A program made the translations under genes and the position numbers. Shown one piece after another: positions 8,057 to 15,104 of a stretch of DNA of 19,366 nucleotides. Under the pieces are notes generated by a model. The model was given only the letters and a program-made list of their open reading frames with translations, did no database searches and was not told where the DNA came from. The stretch comes from Oxalobacter formigenes (GTDB lineage Bacteria > Pseudomonadota > Gammaproteobacteria > Burkholderiales > Burkholderiaceae_D), in assembly GCF_027158485.1 (NCBI RefSeq), contig NZ_JAMKYJ010000019.1. One strand, 5' to 3'. The first letter of the stretch is position 1; the number at the start of each line of letters is the position of its first letter.

Positions 8057-9769
8057 ATGTGGCCGTTTGTGAAACCGTACTGGTTTCGTGCACTGTTGGC
8101 GATGGCTTTATGTATTCCTATCGGGTCACTCGATGCCGTTATTGCCTGGTGTCTCAAACCTTATATGGATATGGTATTGGTGGAAAAATCGGCCGGGAAT
8201 ACGGAATGGTTTGTTCCACTGTTTATCATTGGTTTTACCGTTTGCAGCGGCCTGCTCAATTATCTGGCGACTTATCTCAATGTATGGGTCGGAACGCGTA
8301 TTACCAATGACTTGAAAGCCGCTCTTTACAGAAAACTGCTTTCTTTCGAGACGTCTTTTTTTGATCGCCAGAATTCAGGAGACATTGTTTTCCGGTTCAA
8401 TACGGATGCTGAACTGGCATCGGCCGGTCTTCTGGGCAACCTGAAAGTCTTTGTTTCAAGACTTGTGTCATCCATCTCGTTAATTGGTGTCCTCTTCTAT
8501 AACTCCTGGCAGTTGTCTCTCATTGCCATGTTTGTCCTGGGGTGTACTTTCTATCCGATGGCGAAAGTCCGGAAGTTGATAGAAAGCCTGATGAATGAAA
8601 CGATCACATCTGGCGCAAAGGTCATTACGGCATATAACGAAACGTTTGCCGGTAATAAAACCATTATGGCGTACAACTACCAGCGTGAGCAGCAGTCCAA
8701 ATTTCAGGATATCCTGAATTCACTCTTTCGTTTGAGCATCAAAATGACCCAACGTTCGTCATGGTTAACCCCGATGATGCACATTATGGTATCCGTCGGG
8801 ATTGCCGCGACGATCTCGTATGGTTCTTATCTGATTTTGATCCATCAGCTGACACCTGGTGGTTTTGTCTCATTTATTGCCGCCTTGTTGATGCTTTATA
8901 CTCCGATCAAAAATATGGGGAGTAACTATACTGCTGTCCAGCTTTCTTTTTTGGCTATTGAACGGGCTTTCAGTATTCTGGATAGTGAACCGGCTATCCA
9001 GACTAAACAGGATGCAAAGGTATTGGATTCTGTTTCTCGCCGGATTCAGTTCAAAAACGTTCATTTCCATTACATTGCAGATACCCCCGTTCTGAAAAAC
9101 GTCTGTCTGGATGTCAATGTCGGGGAGTGCGTTGCACTTGTCGGGAATTCTGGCGGAGGAAAAACGACTATCGTCAATTTGTTGCCACGTTTTTACGATA
9201 TCCAGTCCGGTCAGATTATGATCGATGGGATCGATATACGCGACTATACGCTGGAAAGCCTGAGGAAAAATATCGCTATCGTGTTTCAGGATAATTTTCT
9301 CTTTTCCGGAACGATTCGGGATAATGTCAAGGTTGGCAGGCCGGACGCTACGGATGAGGAAATCCGTCAGGCGCTGGATTTGGCGTATTTGACGGAGTTT
9401 GTCAATTCCCTGAAAAACGGACTGGATACCTTTATCGGTGAAAGAGGCATTCTGCTCTCGGGCGGCCAAAAACAGCGAATTGCCATCGCCCGGGCCTTTA
9501 TCAAGAATGCTCCTGTTATCATTCTGGACGAGGCTACTTCTGCACTGGATAACAAGTCCGAGGCGACCGTGCAAAAGGCAATTGATAATCTGATGAAAGA
9601 CAGAACGGTTTTTGTTATTGCCCACAGACTGTCAACGGTCCGTAATGCCAACAAGATTGTCGTTATCAATCAGGGTGAGATTGTCGAAATCGGTACGCAT
9701 GAAGAACTGATGAATAAGGAAGGCGGTCAGTATAAGGTGCTCCATGACGCTCAATTCAAGACAAGCTGA
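8057..9769 (+). CDS. msbA: MsbA-type lipid A export ABC transporter (permease-ATPase fusion)
   Basis: MsbA flips lipid A-core across the inner membrane using ATP. This 570-residue half-transporter has an N-terminal type IV ABC exporter membrane domain (about 1-300, six hydrophobic segments) and a C-terminal ATPase: Walker A GNSGGGKTT at 363-371, Q-loop Gln411, signature LSGGQ at 467-471, Walker B VIILDEAT with Asp491 and Glu492, and H-loop His523 in IAHRLST. E. coli MsbA has about 582 residues. The first ATG at 8057 gives MWPFVKPYW, but the in-frame codons before it read VINYRR, matching the RRLWP-type entry of the family, so the true N-terminus is probably upstream. An ATG at 8010 in another frame would join it after one inserted base (see findings). 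No Shine-Dalgarno precedes 8057. GC content rises here compared with the glycan genes. Related exporters of other lipids cannot be excluded. Confidence 0.88.
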   Translation: MWPFVKPYWFRALLAMALCIPIGSLDAVIAWCLKPYMDMVLVEKSAGNTEWFVPLFIIGFTVCSGLLNYLATYLNVWVGTRITNDLKAALYRKLLSFETSFFDRQNSGDIVFRFNTDAELASAGLLGNLKVFVSRLVSSISLIGVLFYNSWQLSLIAMFVLGCTFYPMAKVRKLIESLMNETITSGAKVITAYNETFAGNKTIMAYNYQREQQSKFQDILNSLFRLSIKMTQRSSWLTPMMHIMVSVGIAATISYGSYLILIHQLTPGGFVSFIAALLMLYTPIKNMGSNYTAVQLSFLAIERAFSILDSEPAIQTKQDAKVLDSVSRRIQFKNVHFHYIADTPVLKNVCLDVNVGECVALVGNSGGGKTTIVNLLPRFYDIQSGQIMIDGIDIRDYTLESLRKNIAIVFQDNFLFSGTIRDNVKVGRPDATDEEIRQALDLAYLTEFVNSLKNGLDTFIGERGILLSGGQKQRIAIARAFIKNAPVIILDEATSALDNKSEATVQKAIDNLMKDRTVFVIAHRLSTVRNANKIVVINQGEIVEIGTHEELMNKEGGQYKVLHDAQFKTS

Positions 9770-9969
9770 CAGGTAAGCTCTCATTCGGGAGCGTTTAACA
9801 TTTTGTGTCAGCCGGTTGTCTTGGATTTCAGGAATCTTGTCAGGTCTGCCCCTGAAATGAAGAGTGGATGGTGACAAGGGCAGATTCCGGTTTTCGACAG
9901 GCATCGTCCATTTTTTCGATGCCCCGGCAATTGCCGGATACATGATCTTTCCGGATGTATTCTCTGTCG

Positions 9970-9994
9970 GGAACGGCATTGCCGTTCCGTTTTT
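9970..9994 (+). terminator. Rho-independent terminator, probably for msbA
   Basis: Perfect 9-base arms GGAACGGCA (9970-9978) and TGCCGTTCC (9980-9988), which in practice form a 7-pair stem with a short loop, are followed by G and five T (9990-9994). It is about 200 bases downstream of the msbA stop, on the same strand. Confidence 0.7.
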
Positions 9995-10006
9995 GCGGTT
10001 TGTCCG

Positions 10007-10049
10007 AAAATCAGACGGCTACGTCAATACCTGACGATTGGCCGTCTGA
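10007..10049 (-). terminator. Terminator hairpin built from inverted GCCGTCTGA copies
   Basis: TCAGACGGC (10011-10019) and GCCGTCTGA (10041-10049) form a 9-pair stem. Inside it CGTCA (10022-10026) and TGACG (10032-10036) form a second 5-pair stem. Read on the - strand the hairpin is followed by TTTT (10007-10010 region), so it can end transcription from the 44-residue gene at 10105-10239 and the BOF gene upstream of it. Confidence 0.6.
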
Positions 10050-10104
10050 CGCCGATTTTGCGGCTTTGCCGCTTCCTGTTCCGGCTTTGTCCAGGACAAG
10101 GCGT

Positions 10105-10239
10105 TTACAGGATTTTCATCTGCGGCGTGCTGGTCACGTATGGCGAGGCGGTGGTGTTGATGGCACACACGACGCTGGACGCGATCAGCAGGGCGGCAAA
10201 TGCAACGGCGAGGCCCATTCCAAAACCTTTTTTGATCAT
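10105..10239 (-). CDS. 44-residue secreted peptide, apparently a truncated BOF-protein paralogue
   Basis: This short gene starts at the ATG (10239-10237 on the - strand) with a strong AGGAG seven bases upstream. It encodes a classical signal peptide: MIKKGFGMG, then a hydrophobic core AVAFAALLIASSVV, then CAINTTASPYV, and ends TSTPQMKIL. The start closely parallels the BOF protein at 11970-12359 (MIKK, hydrophobic core, CAMNTAQAQYV), so both share an ancestral export region. The OB-fold that should follow is absent: TAA comes about 10 residues after the probable cleavage site, and no frame downstream resembles the BOF core. It is either a relic with an intact translation start or a small secreted peptide in its own right. 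The good ribosome-binding site and own terminator argue that it may still be expressed. It lies 80 bases after the next BOF gene, same strand. Confidence 0.6.
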   Translation of the reverse strand: MIKKGFGMGLAVAFAALLIASSVVCAINTTASPYVTSTPQMKIL

Positions 10240-10285
10240 GATGTTCTCCTTTCCATTTCAGACTATGGACAGGTTAGACCACGAT

Positions 10286-10310
10286 CGTTTGAAAAAATTC
10301 AAACGTTTTT
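10286..10310 (+). terminator. Hairpin with T-run reading on the + strand
   Basis: CGTTTGAA (10286-10293), loop AAAA, TTCAAACG (10298-10305), then five T. It sits right after the 3' end of the - strand BOF gene, but its T-run faces the + strand. It could stop antisense transcription into that gene or act weakly in both directions. Confidence 0.5.
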
Positions 10311-10319
10311 GCAAACCGC

Positions 10320-10700
10320 TTATTTTGTTTGATTTGGAATGCCCAGTCGTTTGACGTCGATTTTCGGTTCCTTGAACATGTCCTTGTCGACTTTGCCCCA
10401 GATTTCGACTTGTGTATCAGGGCCGACCTGACGCCCGGCGAAGACTTCGTTGTCGATTTCCACGACGATCGATCCGGTCTTGTCGGTGAATGTGTATTTG
10501 TCCTTGCTGACCTGGGACGTGATTTTTCCGGAAAGCAGGACGTACTGGTCGTCAACAGGGCTTTTGAGGACTTTGTTGACGGTTGTCGGCGCAATTCGGG
10601 TCGGACCGATGTACTGGGCGCTTGCGGTGGACGATACGGCCAGCATTCCGATGGAAAGGCCCGCAGCGAAAAGGCCGGTGAGCAGTTTTTTAGACATCAT
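10320..10700 (-). CDS. BOF (YgiW/YdeI-like, OB-fold) periplasmic stress protein
   Basis: A 126-residue exported protein of the bacterial OB-fold (BOF, YgiW/YdeI) type; relatives are small periplasmic proteins linked to stress tolerance, with a putative ligand-binding beta-barrel. The start at 10700 (MMSKKLL) is chosen because AAAGGAG lies six bases upstream; a longer open frame to 10769 begins before the promoter and repeats and is unlikely. Residues 1 to about 28 form a signal peptide ending SSTASAQ. The BOF core follows: KVLKSPVDDQYVLLSGKI, then YTFTDKTGSIVVEIDNEVF, the typical YtFtDxtGxIxVeID strand pair, VEIWGKVDKD and EPKIDVKRL. This is the standard length for the family. It is a paralogue of 11970-12359 and probably the parent-type neighbour of the 44-residue gene. 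Its promoter region carries repeated ATCCGT boxes, suggesting specific control. Confidence 0.85.
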   Translation of the reverse strand: MMSKKLLTGLFAAGLSIGMLAVSSTASAQYIGPTRIAPTTVNKVLKSPVDDQYVLLSGKITSQVSKDKYTFTDKTGSIVVEIDNEVFAGRQVGPDTQVEIWGKVDKDMFKEPKIDVKRLGIPNQTK

Positions 10701-10756
10701 GGGAAGCTCCTTTGTCTGTTGGTGTTTCAGTGAAAATTCAAATGACGCTGTTTTTT

Positions 10757-10810
10757 TACGGATGAACAATTACGGATGAACAATATAACTCATCCGTTAC
10801 GGTTGTGACA
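10757..10810 (-). promoter_or_regulatory. Promoter of the BOF gene with three ATCCGT boxes
   Basis: On the - strand TGTCAC (10805-10810) and TATATT (10782-10787) are 17 bases apart. Overlapping the -10 and the likely start are two head-to-tail 14-base copies of TACGGATGAACAAT (as read on +, 10757-10770 and 10771-10784), and an inverted version TCATCCGTTA lies in the spacer (10790-10799). The placement fits repressor binding sites. A leader of about 75 bases precedes the ATG. Confidence 0.5.
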
Positions 10811-10814
10811 GTTT

Positions 10815-10831
10815 AAAACGGCAGCCGTTTT
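10815..10831 (-). terminator. Possible bidirectional terminator
   Basis: AAAACGGC (10815-10822) and GCCGTTTT (10824-10831) flank one base; a 7-pair stem with a three-base loop and T-rich 3' side on either strand is possible. It lies 210 bases past the stop of the 215-residue gene and could end that transcript before the BOF promoter. Confidence 0.35.
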
Positions 10832-11043
10832 TATGCGATGACGGAAGTCATCCTCATGAGACGTCCGATAATTTTTTTTGGTTCAGGCGGAATCGATGCA
10901 AAAGGAAGTTTTCCGTAAAAAAAAGGCGGTGTTGAACGAAGCTGTGACGGTTTTCGTTTTCAGGATGGATGGCAAAAAGAAATGGCCTGGCGAAGGGATT
11001 ATCCCGGTTTGCCGGACAGAGAACTGTCCGGCATTCTGTTGAA

Positions 11044-11691
11044 TCAGATGATGTCTTTTTTCAGCCGGTAGGCCTGTTTCAGGTATTCGCGGGCTTTCTT
11101 TTCCGCTTCCATCCCACGGCTGTTGAAGCCGTCTGCCCGCGGCAGCTCGTCTGTTGAGTGAAGCTGGCAGACGTCGGCTATGAAATTTTTCAGTATGTCG
11201 ACGGGATCCTGTTTCAGGCGGGTGGCGATTTCGACGAAGTCGAACGGGATGTTGACGGTATAGGGTTCGGTACTGTCGGAGATGAAGCGGCCTTCCTTGC
11301 CGGGAATGATGCCGCGTGCAGCCAGAAATCCGTTGGGATTGGCTTCGTTGCGCCATCCGATGGAGTTCATGTTGTGGTCTTGCCCGAAGTAGTCGAAATC
11401 GTCGAGTTCGAATGCACGTTGAAGCGTCTGGTCGGGATAGGCGTCGAAGCGGTAAAAGCCACGCGCCCGGGAATGGCCGACGTTGTTTTTCTTTCTGACC
11501 TGTGAGACGAGCCCGATCAGGCCCGTTTCTTCTTTTTCGCCTTGTTTCAGCATTTTGTCATAGTAGGCCGCATTGGCGGAATCGGCTGGAAGAAAGAGTT
11601 CCTTGCCAAGGTATTCGATGACGAAACGTTCGCCATTTGCGGTCAGGATGACGCCTTTCAGGCGTGCATCGTAGTATAGGAAAGGTCTCAC
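11044..11691 (-). CDS. Unrecognised 215-residue protein
   Basis: I do not recognise this gene with confidence. The open frame starts at a GTG (11691); no ATG or TTG lies in frame between it and an upstream stop, and no Shine-Dalgarno is seen, so the 5' end may be imprecise or lost. The N-terminal half (YYDARLKGVILTANGERFVI, ELFLPADSANAAYYDKM) is soluble, with no signal peptide or membrane segment. The middle is rich in aromatic and acidic residues (FELDDFDYFGQDHNMNSIGW). The C-terminal part, PFDFVEIATRLKQDPVDILK then NFIADVCQL, followed by PRADGFNSRGMEAEKKAREY, resembles short helical regions seen in proteins of plasmid or phage-derived loci, a weak memory-based impression only. Its codon use appears coherent with the GC-richer flank, which supports real coding. 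It lies alone on the - strand, with BOF genes on both sides. Confidence 0.6.
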   Translation of the reverse strand: MRPFLYYDARLKGVILTANGERFVIEYLGKELFLPADSANAAYYDKMLKQGEKEETGLIGLVSQVRKKNNVGHSRARGFYRFDAYPDQTLQRAFELDDFDYFGQDHNMNSIGWRNEANPNGFLAARGIIPGKEGRFISDSTEPYTVNIPFDFVEIATRLKQDPVDILKNFIADVCQLHSTDELPRADGFNSRGMEAEKKAREYLKQAYRLKKDII

Positions 11692-11914
11692 AATAGTGCC
11701 GGTTTGTGACGGGTTTCTTTAGGATTTATGGCCTGAATTTCAGGACGACGCGGCAATGTAGCCGAAAAACAGCGGCTTGGCAATTGGCAGGGATGATTCA
11801 GGTCAATTGCAGGGGAGACAGGAAAAGATTCCCGGTGTGTCTGCCCAGGGAGGCAATGCGTGTCGGTCTGATTTGTCTGAATGCCGGTTCAGCAGTTTTT
11901 GTAGCGGGAAAAGT

Positions 11915-11945
11915 CTGTAACGGCAGAATGCCTCTGCCGTTACAG
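11915..11945 (-). terminator. Strong stem-loop terminator for the second BOF gene
   Basis: A perfect 13-pair stem, CTGTAACGGCAGA (11915-11927) and TCTGCCGTTACAG (11933-11945), with a five-base loop lies 25 bases downstream of the BOF gene stop. On the - strand it is followed by ACTTTT, a short T-run. Confidence 0.7.
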
Positions 11946-11969
11946 GGATGGATTGGCCTGATTGCCCGA

Positions 11970-12359
11970 TTACTGGATGACGGTCAGGCGTTTGACGTCG
12001 ATTTTGACGGGTTTGGTGCGGCTGGTATCGACTTTGCCCCAGACTTCGACGACGGAGTTCGGAGTGACCTCTACGCCCATGAAACGGTCGTCGTCGATTT
12101 CAGCGCGGATGGAACCGGTGCTGTCGGTGAAAGTATATCTTTCATGACCCTGTTTGTCGGTGATTTTGCCTTTCAGGTTGAAATACTGGTCGTCGACCGG
12201 ATTTTTCAGGATCTGGGAAACGGTGGTATAGGTCTGAGTCTGGTTCGGGCCGACATACTGGGCCTGTGCGGTATTCATGGCACACATGATGCCGGAGGCA
12301 CCGATCAGGACGGCAAGACCCGTAATACCGAGGGTGGTGGAGACGAATTTCTTGATCAT
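11970..12359 (-). CDS. BOF (YgiW/YdeI-like, OB-fold) exported protein, second copy
   Basis: A 129-residue exported protein with the same architecture as 10320-10700. The ATG at 12359 is preceded by AAAGGAAA at a normal distance. Residues 1 to about 34 form a signal peptide (MIKKF, then hydrophobic GITGLAVLIGASGIM, then CAMNTAQAQ). The BOF core shows TVSQILKNPVDDQYFNLKGK, YTFTDSTGSIRAEIDDDRF, VVEVWGKVD and VKIDVKRL, aligning block by block with the first copy. The cysteine at about position 25 lies within the export region rather than in a clear lipobox. Family members are small periplasmic OB-fold proteins tied to stress tolerance; the ligand is unknown. It is followed by a strong terminator, so it is probably a single-gene unit. 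The leader upstream holds a 12-base palindrome and a 13-base tandem repeat. Confidence 0.87.
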   Translation of the reverse strand: MIKKFVSTTLGITGLAVLIGASGIMCAMNTAQAQYVGPNQTQTYTTVSQILKNPVDDQYFNLKGKITDKQGHERYTFTDSTGSIRAEIDDDRFMGVEVTPNSVVEVWGKVDTSRTKPVKIDVKRLTVIQ

Positions 12360-12754
12360 GGCGTTTCCTTTCTCTTTGATTGACGGTTTCTGTTGCTAAG
12401 GCACGTTTCTTTAAAGTCACTTCCGGAAGTCGTTTCATTTCTTGCGTGACGATGCAGTCTTTTTGACATGCAAATGGCTCCACAAGTTTCGATTTCCTTT
12501 TTCGATTTCCTTTTTCCTGAAAAGGAACAACACTTTGATTGTAATGTCATTTCCTGTTTGATGCAGAGAGTGCTTGCCGTTTGTTGATCGTGGGCACCAT
12601 TTTCTGTGTTCCGGTTCCGGATTTCATTCGCGGACGATTTTTTCGGGGTGTTAAGGGTTAAAATAGTCCGACAAGTCCATGTTCTCCGGTTTTTCCTGAT
12701 GAAATCGGGTTTTCAGGGACATTCTGCTGCGTTTTTATTGTCTGGAGAGATTGT
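12360..12754. other. Divergent intergenic region between the BOF gene and hldD
   Basis: This 395-base stretch holds regulatory-looking sequence only. Seen are the perfect palindrome ACTTCCGGAAGT at 12419-12430, two head-to-tail copies of TTTCGATTTCCTT (12487-12499 and 12500-12512), a - strand TACAAT-like -10 near 12537-12542 for the BOF gene, and a + strand TAAAAT at 12659-12664 that could serve hldD with a leader of about 85 bases. No good -35 accompanies either. No gene is supported. Confidence 0.5.
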
Positions 12755-13765
12755 ATGTATATCGTGACGGGTGGCGCCGGTTTTATCGGCAGTGCCATGA
12801 TCTGGAAACTGAATGAAGAGAATATCGACGATATTCTGGTGGTCGACAATCTGGCGTCAAGTGAAAAATGGCGCAATCTGGTCAATCGCCGTTATACCGA
12901 TTACATGCATCGCGACGAATTCCGCAAGATGCTGGATGCGAACCGTTTGCCCCCCAAGGTGGAAGGCATTATCCATATGGGCGCCTGTTCCGCTACTACA
13001 GAGAGGAACGTCGATTTCCTGATGCAAAATAACGTGAAGTACAGTGAATTGCTGTGCCGGTGTGCGATGGACAGGGGTATCCGCTTCATCAATGCCAGCA
13101 GCGCCGCGACGTATGGGGACGGCTCGCTCGGTTTTTCCGACGATATCAGCACGACGGTGCAGTTGAAACCCCTGAATGCATACGGGTATTCCAAGCAGCT
13201 TTTCGATTTGTGGGCTTACCGTGAACGTCGGCTCGACAGTATCGCCAGCGTGAAGTTCTTTAACGTGTATGGCCCGAACGAGTATCACAAGGGCGATATG
13301 AAGAGCGTCATTGCCAAGGTGTTCGGCGATATCATGAAAGGCTTGCCGATCCGCCTCTTCAAATCCGACCGGCCTGAATACGGGGACGGTGAATCGACGC
13401 GAGACTTTGTGTACGTGAAGGATTGCGTGAACGTTCTCTACTGGCTTTTGCAAAATCCACAGGCGAACGGCGTCCTGAATATCGGTTCGGGAAAGGCGCG
13501 TACCTGGAACGATCTCGCCCGTGCCGTGTATGCCGCGATGGGGAAAGACCCGGTAATCGAATATTTCGAGATGCCGGAAGCGTTAAAAGGCAAATACCAG
13601 TATTTCACGCAGGCGGATATGGGCTGGCTGAAACGCCTGGAATGTGATGTGCCGTTCCATTCCCTTGAAGAGGGCGTCGCCGACTACGTCAAAAATTACA
13701 TGATGCAGGACGATCCGTATCTGGAACAGAGCACGATTACCGGCAGGGAAATTTCCAGGGGCTAG
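12755..13765 (+). CDS. hldD: ADP-L-glycero-D-manno-heptose 6-epimerase
   Basis: HldD (also called RfaD) epimerises ADP-D-glycero-D-manno-heptose at C6 to the L-glycero form, the heptose donor for the LPS inner core; it acts in the cytoplasm. The 336-residue protein is an extended short-chain dehydrogenase with the NADP-binding TGGAGFIGS at 5-13, DNL at 31-33, the family's IHMGACSATTE block around 73-83, and the catalytic Tyr143-GYS-Lys147 pair in NAYGYSK. Further hallmarks are KFFNVYGPNEYHKGDMKSV and the STRDFVYVKD stretch. Its length fits the family (about 310-340). The ATG is preceded by GGAGAG at a good distance, and a clear terminator follows, so it is probably monocistronic. With msbA 3 kb upstream it places this region in LPS biogenesis. 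Confidence 0.97.
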   Translation: MYIVTGGAGFIGSAMIWKLNEENIDDILVVDNLASSEKWRNLVNRRYTDYMHRDEFRKMLDANRLPPKVEGIIHMGACSATTERNVDFLMQNNVKYSELLCRCAMDRGIRFINASSAATYGDGSLGFSDDISTTVQLKPLNAYGYSKQLFDLWAYRERRLDSIASVKFFNVYGPNEYHKGDMKSVIAKVFGDIMKGLPIRLFKSDRPEYGDGESTRDFVYVKDCVNVLYWLLQNPQANGVLNIGSGKARTWNDLARAVYAAMGKDPVIEYFEMPEALKGKYQYFTQADMGWLKRLECDVPFHSLEEGVADYVKNYMMQDDPYLEQSTITGREISRG

Positions 13766-13799
13766 GTCCTTCAACACACACAACAAACCAGACAATCAG

Positions 13800-13837
13800 G
13801 GATATCGTTAAAAAAACGGTATCCTTTTTTGTTTTTT
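13800..13837 (+). terminator. Rho-independent terminator after hldD
   Basis: GGATATCGTT (13800-13809) pairs with AACGGTATCC (13815-13824), with one G-T pair, followed by six T, a G and six more T. It lies 35 bases downstream of the hldD stop. Confidence 0.85.
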
Positions 13838-13964
13838 CCAGCCGTCAACTTTTCTGTCCGTCTCGCTTCTTTTCGCCTGAAAACAACATCGGACTTCCTT
13901 TTGTTCACTTCCTGTTTAATTTTTTGCCAAAAAGCAAAAAAATAATTGCCGGAGAGACACATTT

Positions 13965-13982
13965 TTGTAACAATCGTTACAA
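13965..13982. promoter_or_regulatory. Perfect dyad, probable operator of the first porin gene
   Basis: TTGTAAC (13965-13971), four bases, GTTACAA (13976-13982) is an exact inverted repeat 42 bases before the porin ATG. TTGTAA could also act as a -35. Its symmetry and place fit a dimeric regulator; which one is unknown. Confidence 0.5.
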
Positions 13983-14024
13983 TTTTTTACACATTTTGTT
14001 TATCTGTTCTCTTTTGATATCCCC

Positions 14025-15104
14025 ATGAAAAAAACGCTTGCTGCCCTGATCGCATTCGGGCTTTTTTCCGGTGCCGCATCGGCACAGTCTTTTGTCCAGC
14101 TCCGCGGCAATCTCGATGCCGGTTTTATCAAGGAATCCGGTTCCGACGCCTCGATGGGCAGTTTTATGGCGCCCCGTCTCAAATTTATCGGGCAGGAAGA
14201 TCTTGGCAATGGCAACAAGGCGACGTTTTTACTGGAAGAGCGCTTCAATATCAATGGCACGAAATCCGGCAATTTCCGCTGGGACCAGAATCTGCGCAAG
14301 GAGCTGGGCGATGACAAGCCGATGCTTTTCAACGGTGAAGCGGTTGTGGGGCTTGCCAACGACCAGTTGGGCCATGTCCGTCTTGGCCGGATTCACGGCA
14401 TTGCCGTGGAAACGTTCACGACGATCGATCCGTTTGAACAGAACGGTATCGTCGCCTCGTTTGCGGTCCATAATCTGGTTGCGCACAAGTACCAGAGCAA
14501 TTCGATCCGTTACGATAGCCCGAAATTCAAAGGGCTCGGTTTTGCCGCGACGTATTCCCTTGGTTCGGACAGTCATGGTGATAACGATCTGGCACGGTTT
14601 ATCCGGAAAAACGGCAATGACGGCTTTGCGTCTCTCGTGAAATACGATCAGGGGCCTCTCATGCTTTTCGGTCTGGCGAGCAGGCAACCTGACTCGAACA
14701 AGTCATGGGTCTGGGATCTGGGTGCCACATATGATTTCGGCAACCTCAAATTGTATGCCGGATATGAACAGACTGTTTTCAAGGCACTTCAGGGTAACTA
14801 CACTTCCTTGCGCCAGACGGGTGATCAGAAAGAATTTTTGGCAGGCATGAAATACCAGATGGGCCAGCATTCCATTCTGGGTTCTGTCGACTGGGCGAAA
14901 ATTGACTCATCGACGATTCAAAGCGGCCATGCCTGGAAGGTCGCACTCGGTTACGGATATGACATGTCCAAACGGACACGTCTTTATCTCAATCTGGTTT
15001 ATATCGACAGCAGCAATGACGAAGTCGGGGAACTTTATAACGACAATGGCGTATCCAGTGAATCCATGTCAGGCATCCAGATGGGTATCCTTCACAAGTT
15101 CTGA
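14025..15104 (+). CDS. Outer-membrane porin (general Gram-negative porin family), copy 1
   Basis: A 359-residue trimeric-porin-type protein that would let small solutes diffuse across the outer membrane. It has a signal peptide (MKKTLAALIA, then GLFSGAASA before Gln21), the porin opening VQLRGNLDAGFIKESGSD, repeated amphipathic strands, the EDLGNGNKATFLLEERFNIN block, GHVRLGRI before loop 3, and a C-terminal strand ending MGILHKF, where the terminal Phe is the outer-membrane assembly signal. The length fits betaproteobacterial porins (about 350-390). It is a close paralogue of 15428-16495. The ATG lacks a strong Shine-Dalgarno. A perfect dyad sits upstream and a terminator downstream, so the two porin genes can be controlled separately. 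Substrate preference is not readable from the sequence. Confidence 0.93.
   Translation: MKKTLAALIAFGLFSGAASAQSFVQLRGNLDAGFIKESGSDASMGSFMAPRLKFIGQEDLGNGNKATFLLEERFNINGTKSGNFRWDQNLRKELGDDKPMLFNGEAVVGLANDQLGHVRLGRIHGIAVETFTTIDPFEQNGIVASFAVHNLVAHKYQSNSIRYDSPKFKGLGFAATYSLGSDSHGDNDLARFIRKNGNDGFASLVKYDQGPLMLFGLASRQPDSNKSWVWDLGATYDFGNLKLYAGYEQTVFKALQGNYTSLRQTGDQKEFLAGMKYQMGQHSILGSVDWAKIDSSTIQSGHAWKVALGYGYDMSKRTRLYLNLVYIDSSNDEVGELYNDNGVSSESMSGIQMGILHKF

Larger units (their letters stand above)
9770..10104. other. Convergent intergenic region between msbA and the 44-residue gene
   Basis: This 335-base stretch contains a weak hairpin just after msbA (GCTCTC 9777-9782, GGGAGC 9787-9792), the palindrome CCGGCAATTGCCGG at 9924-9937, a strong + strand terminator at 9970-9994 and a - strand terminator at 10011-10049. 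No open frame with a ribosome-binding site or family resemblance was found. Confidence 0.6.
10701..11043. other. Intergenic region with promoter repeats and stem-loops
   Basis: This 343-base stretch holds the promoter and repeat boxes of the BOF gene (10757-10810), a compact inverted repeat at 10815-10831, a small stem GATGAC/GTCATC at 10837-10852, A-rich tracts near 10917-10924, and the stem GCCGGACAG (11011-11019) / CTGTCCGGC (11024-11032). That last stem lies 12 bases downstream of the stop of the 215-residue - strand gene and has no T-run. No further gene is supported. Confidence 0.6.

Noticed and set aside
8870..9625. 251-residue open frame on the - strand inside msbA
   Set aside because: It overlaps the well-supported ABC transporter fully, has no ribosome-binding site and resembles no family; its openness follows from the codon use of msbA.
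10320..10769. Longer 149-residue start for the first BOF protein
   Set aside because: The extension runs through the promoter repeats, and the internal start at 10700 has a strong ribosome-binding site followed directly by a signal peptide.
11706..12383. 225-residue + strand open frame opposite the second BOF gene
   Set aside because: It is antisense to a BOF gene with signal peptide, core motifs and terminator, and its translation shows no motif.
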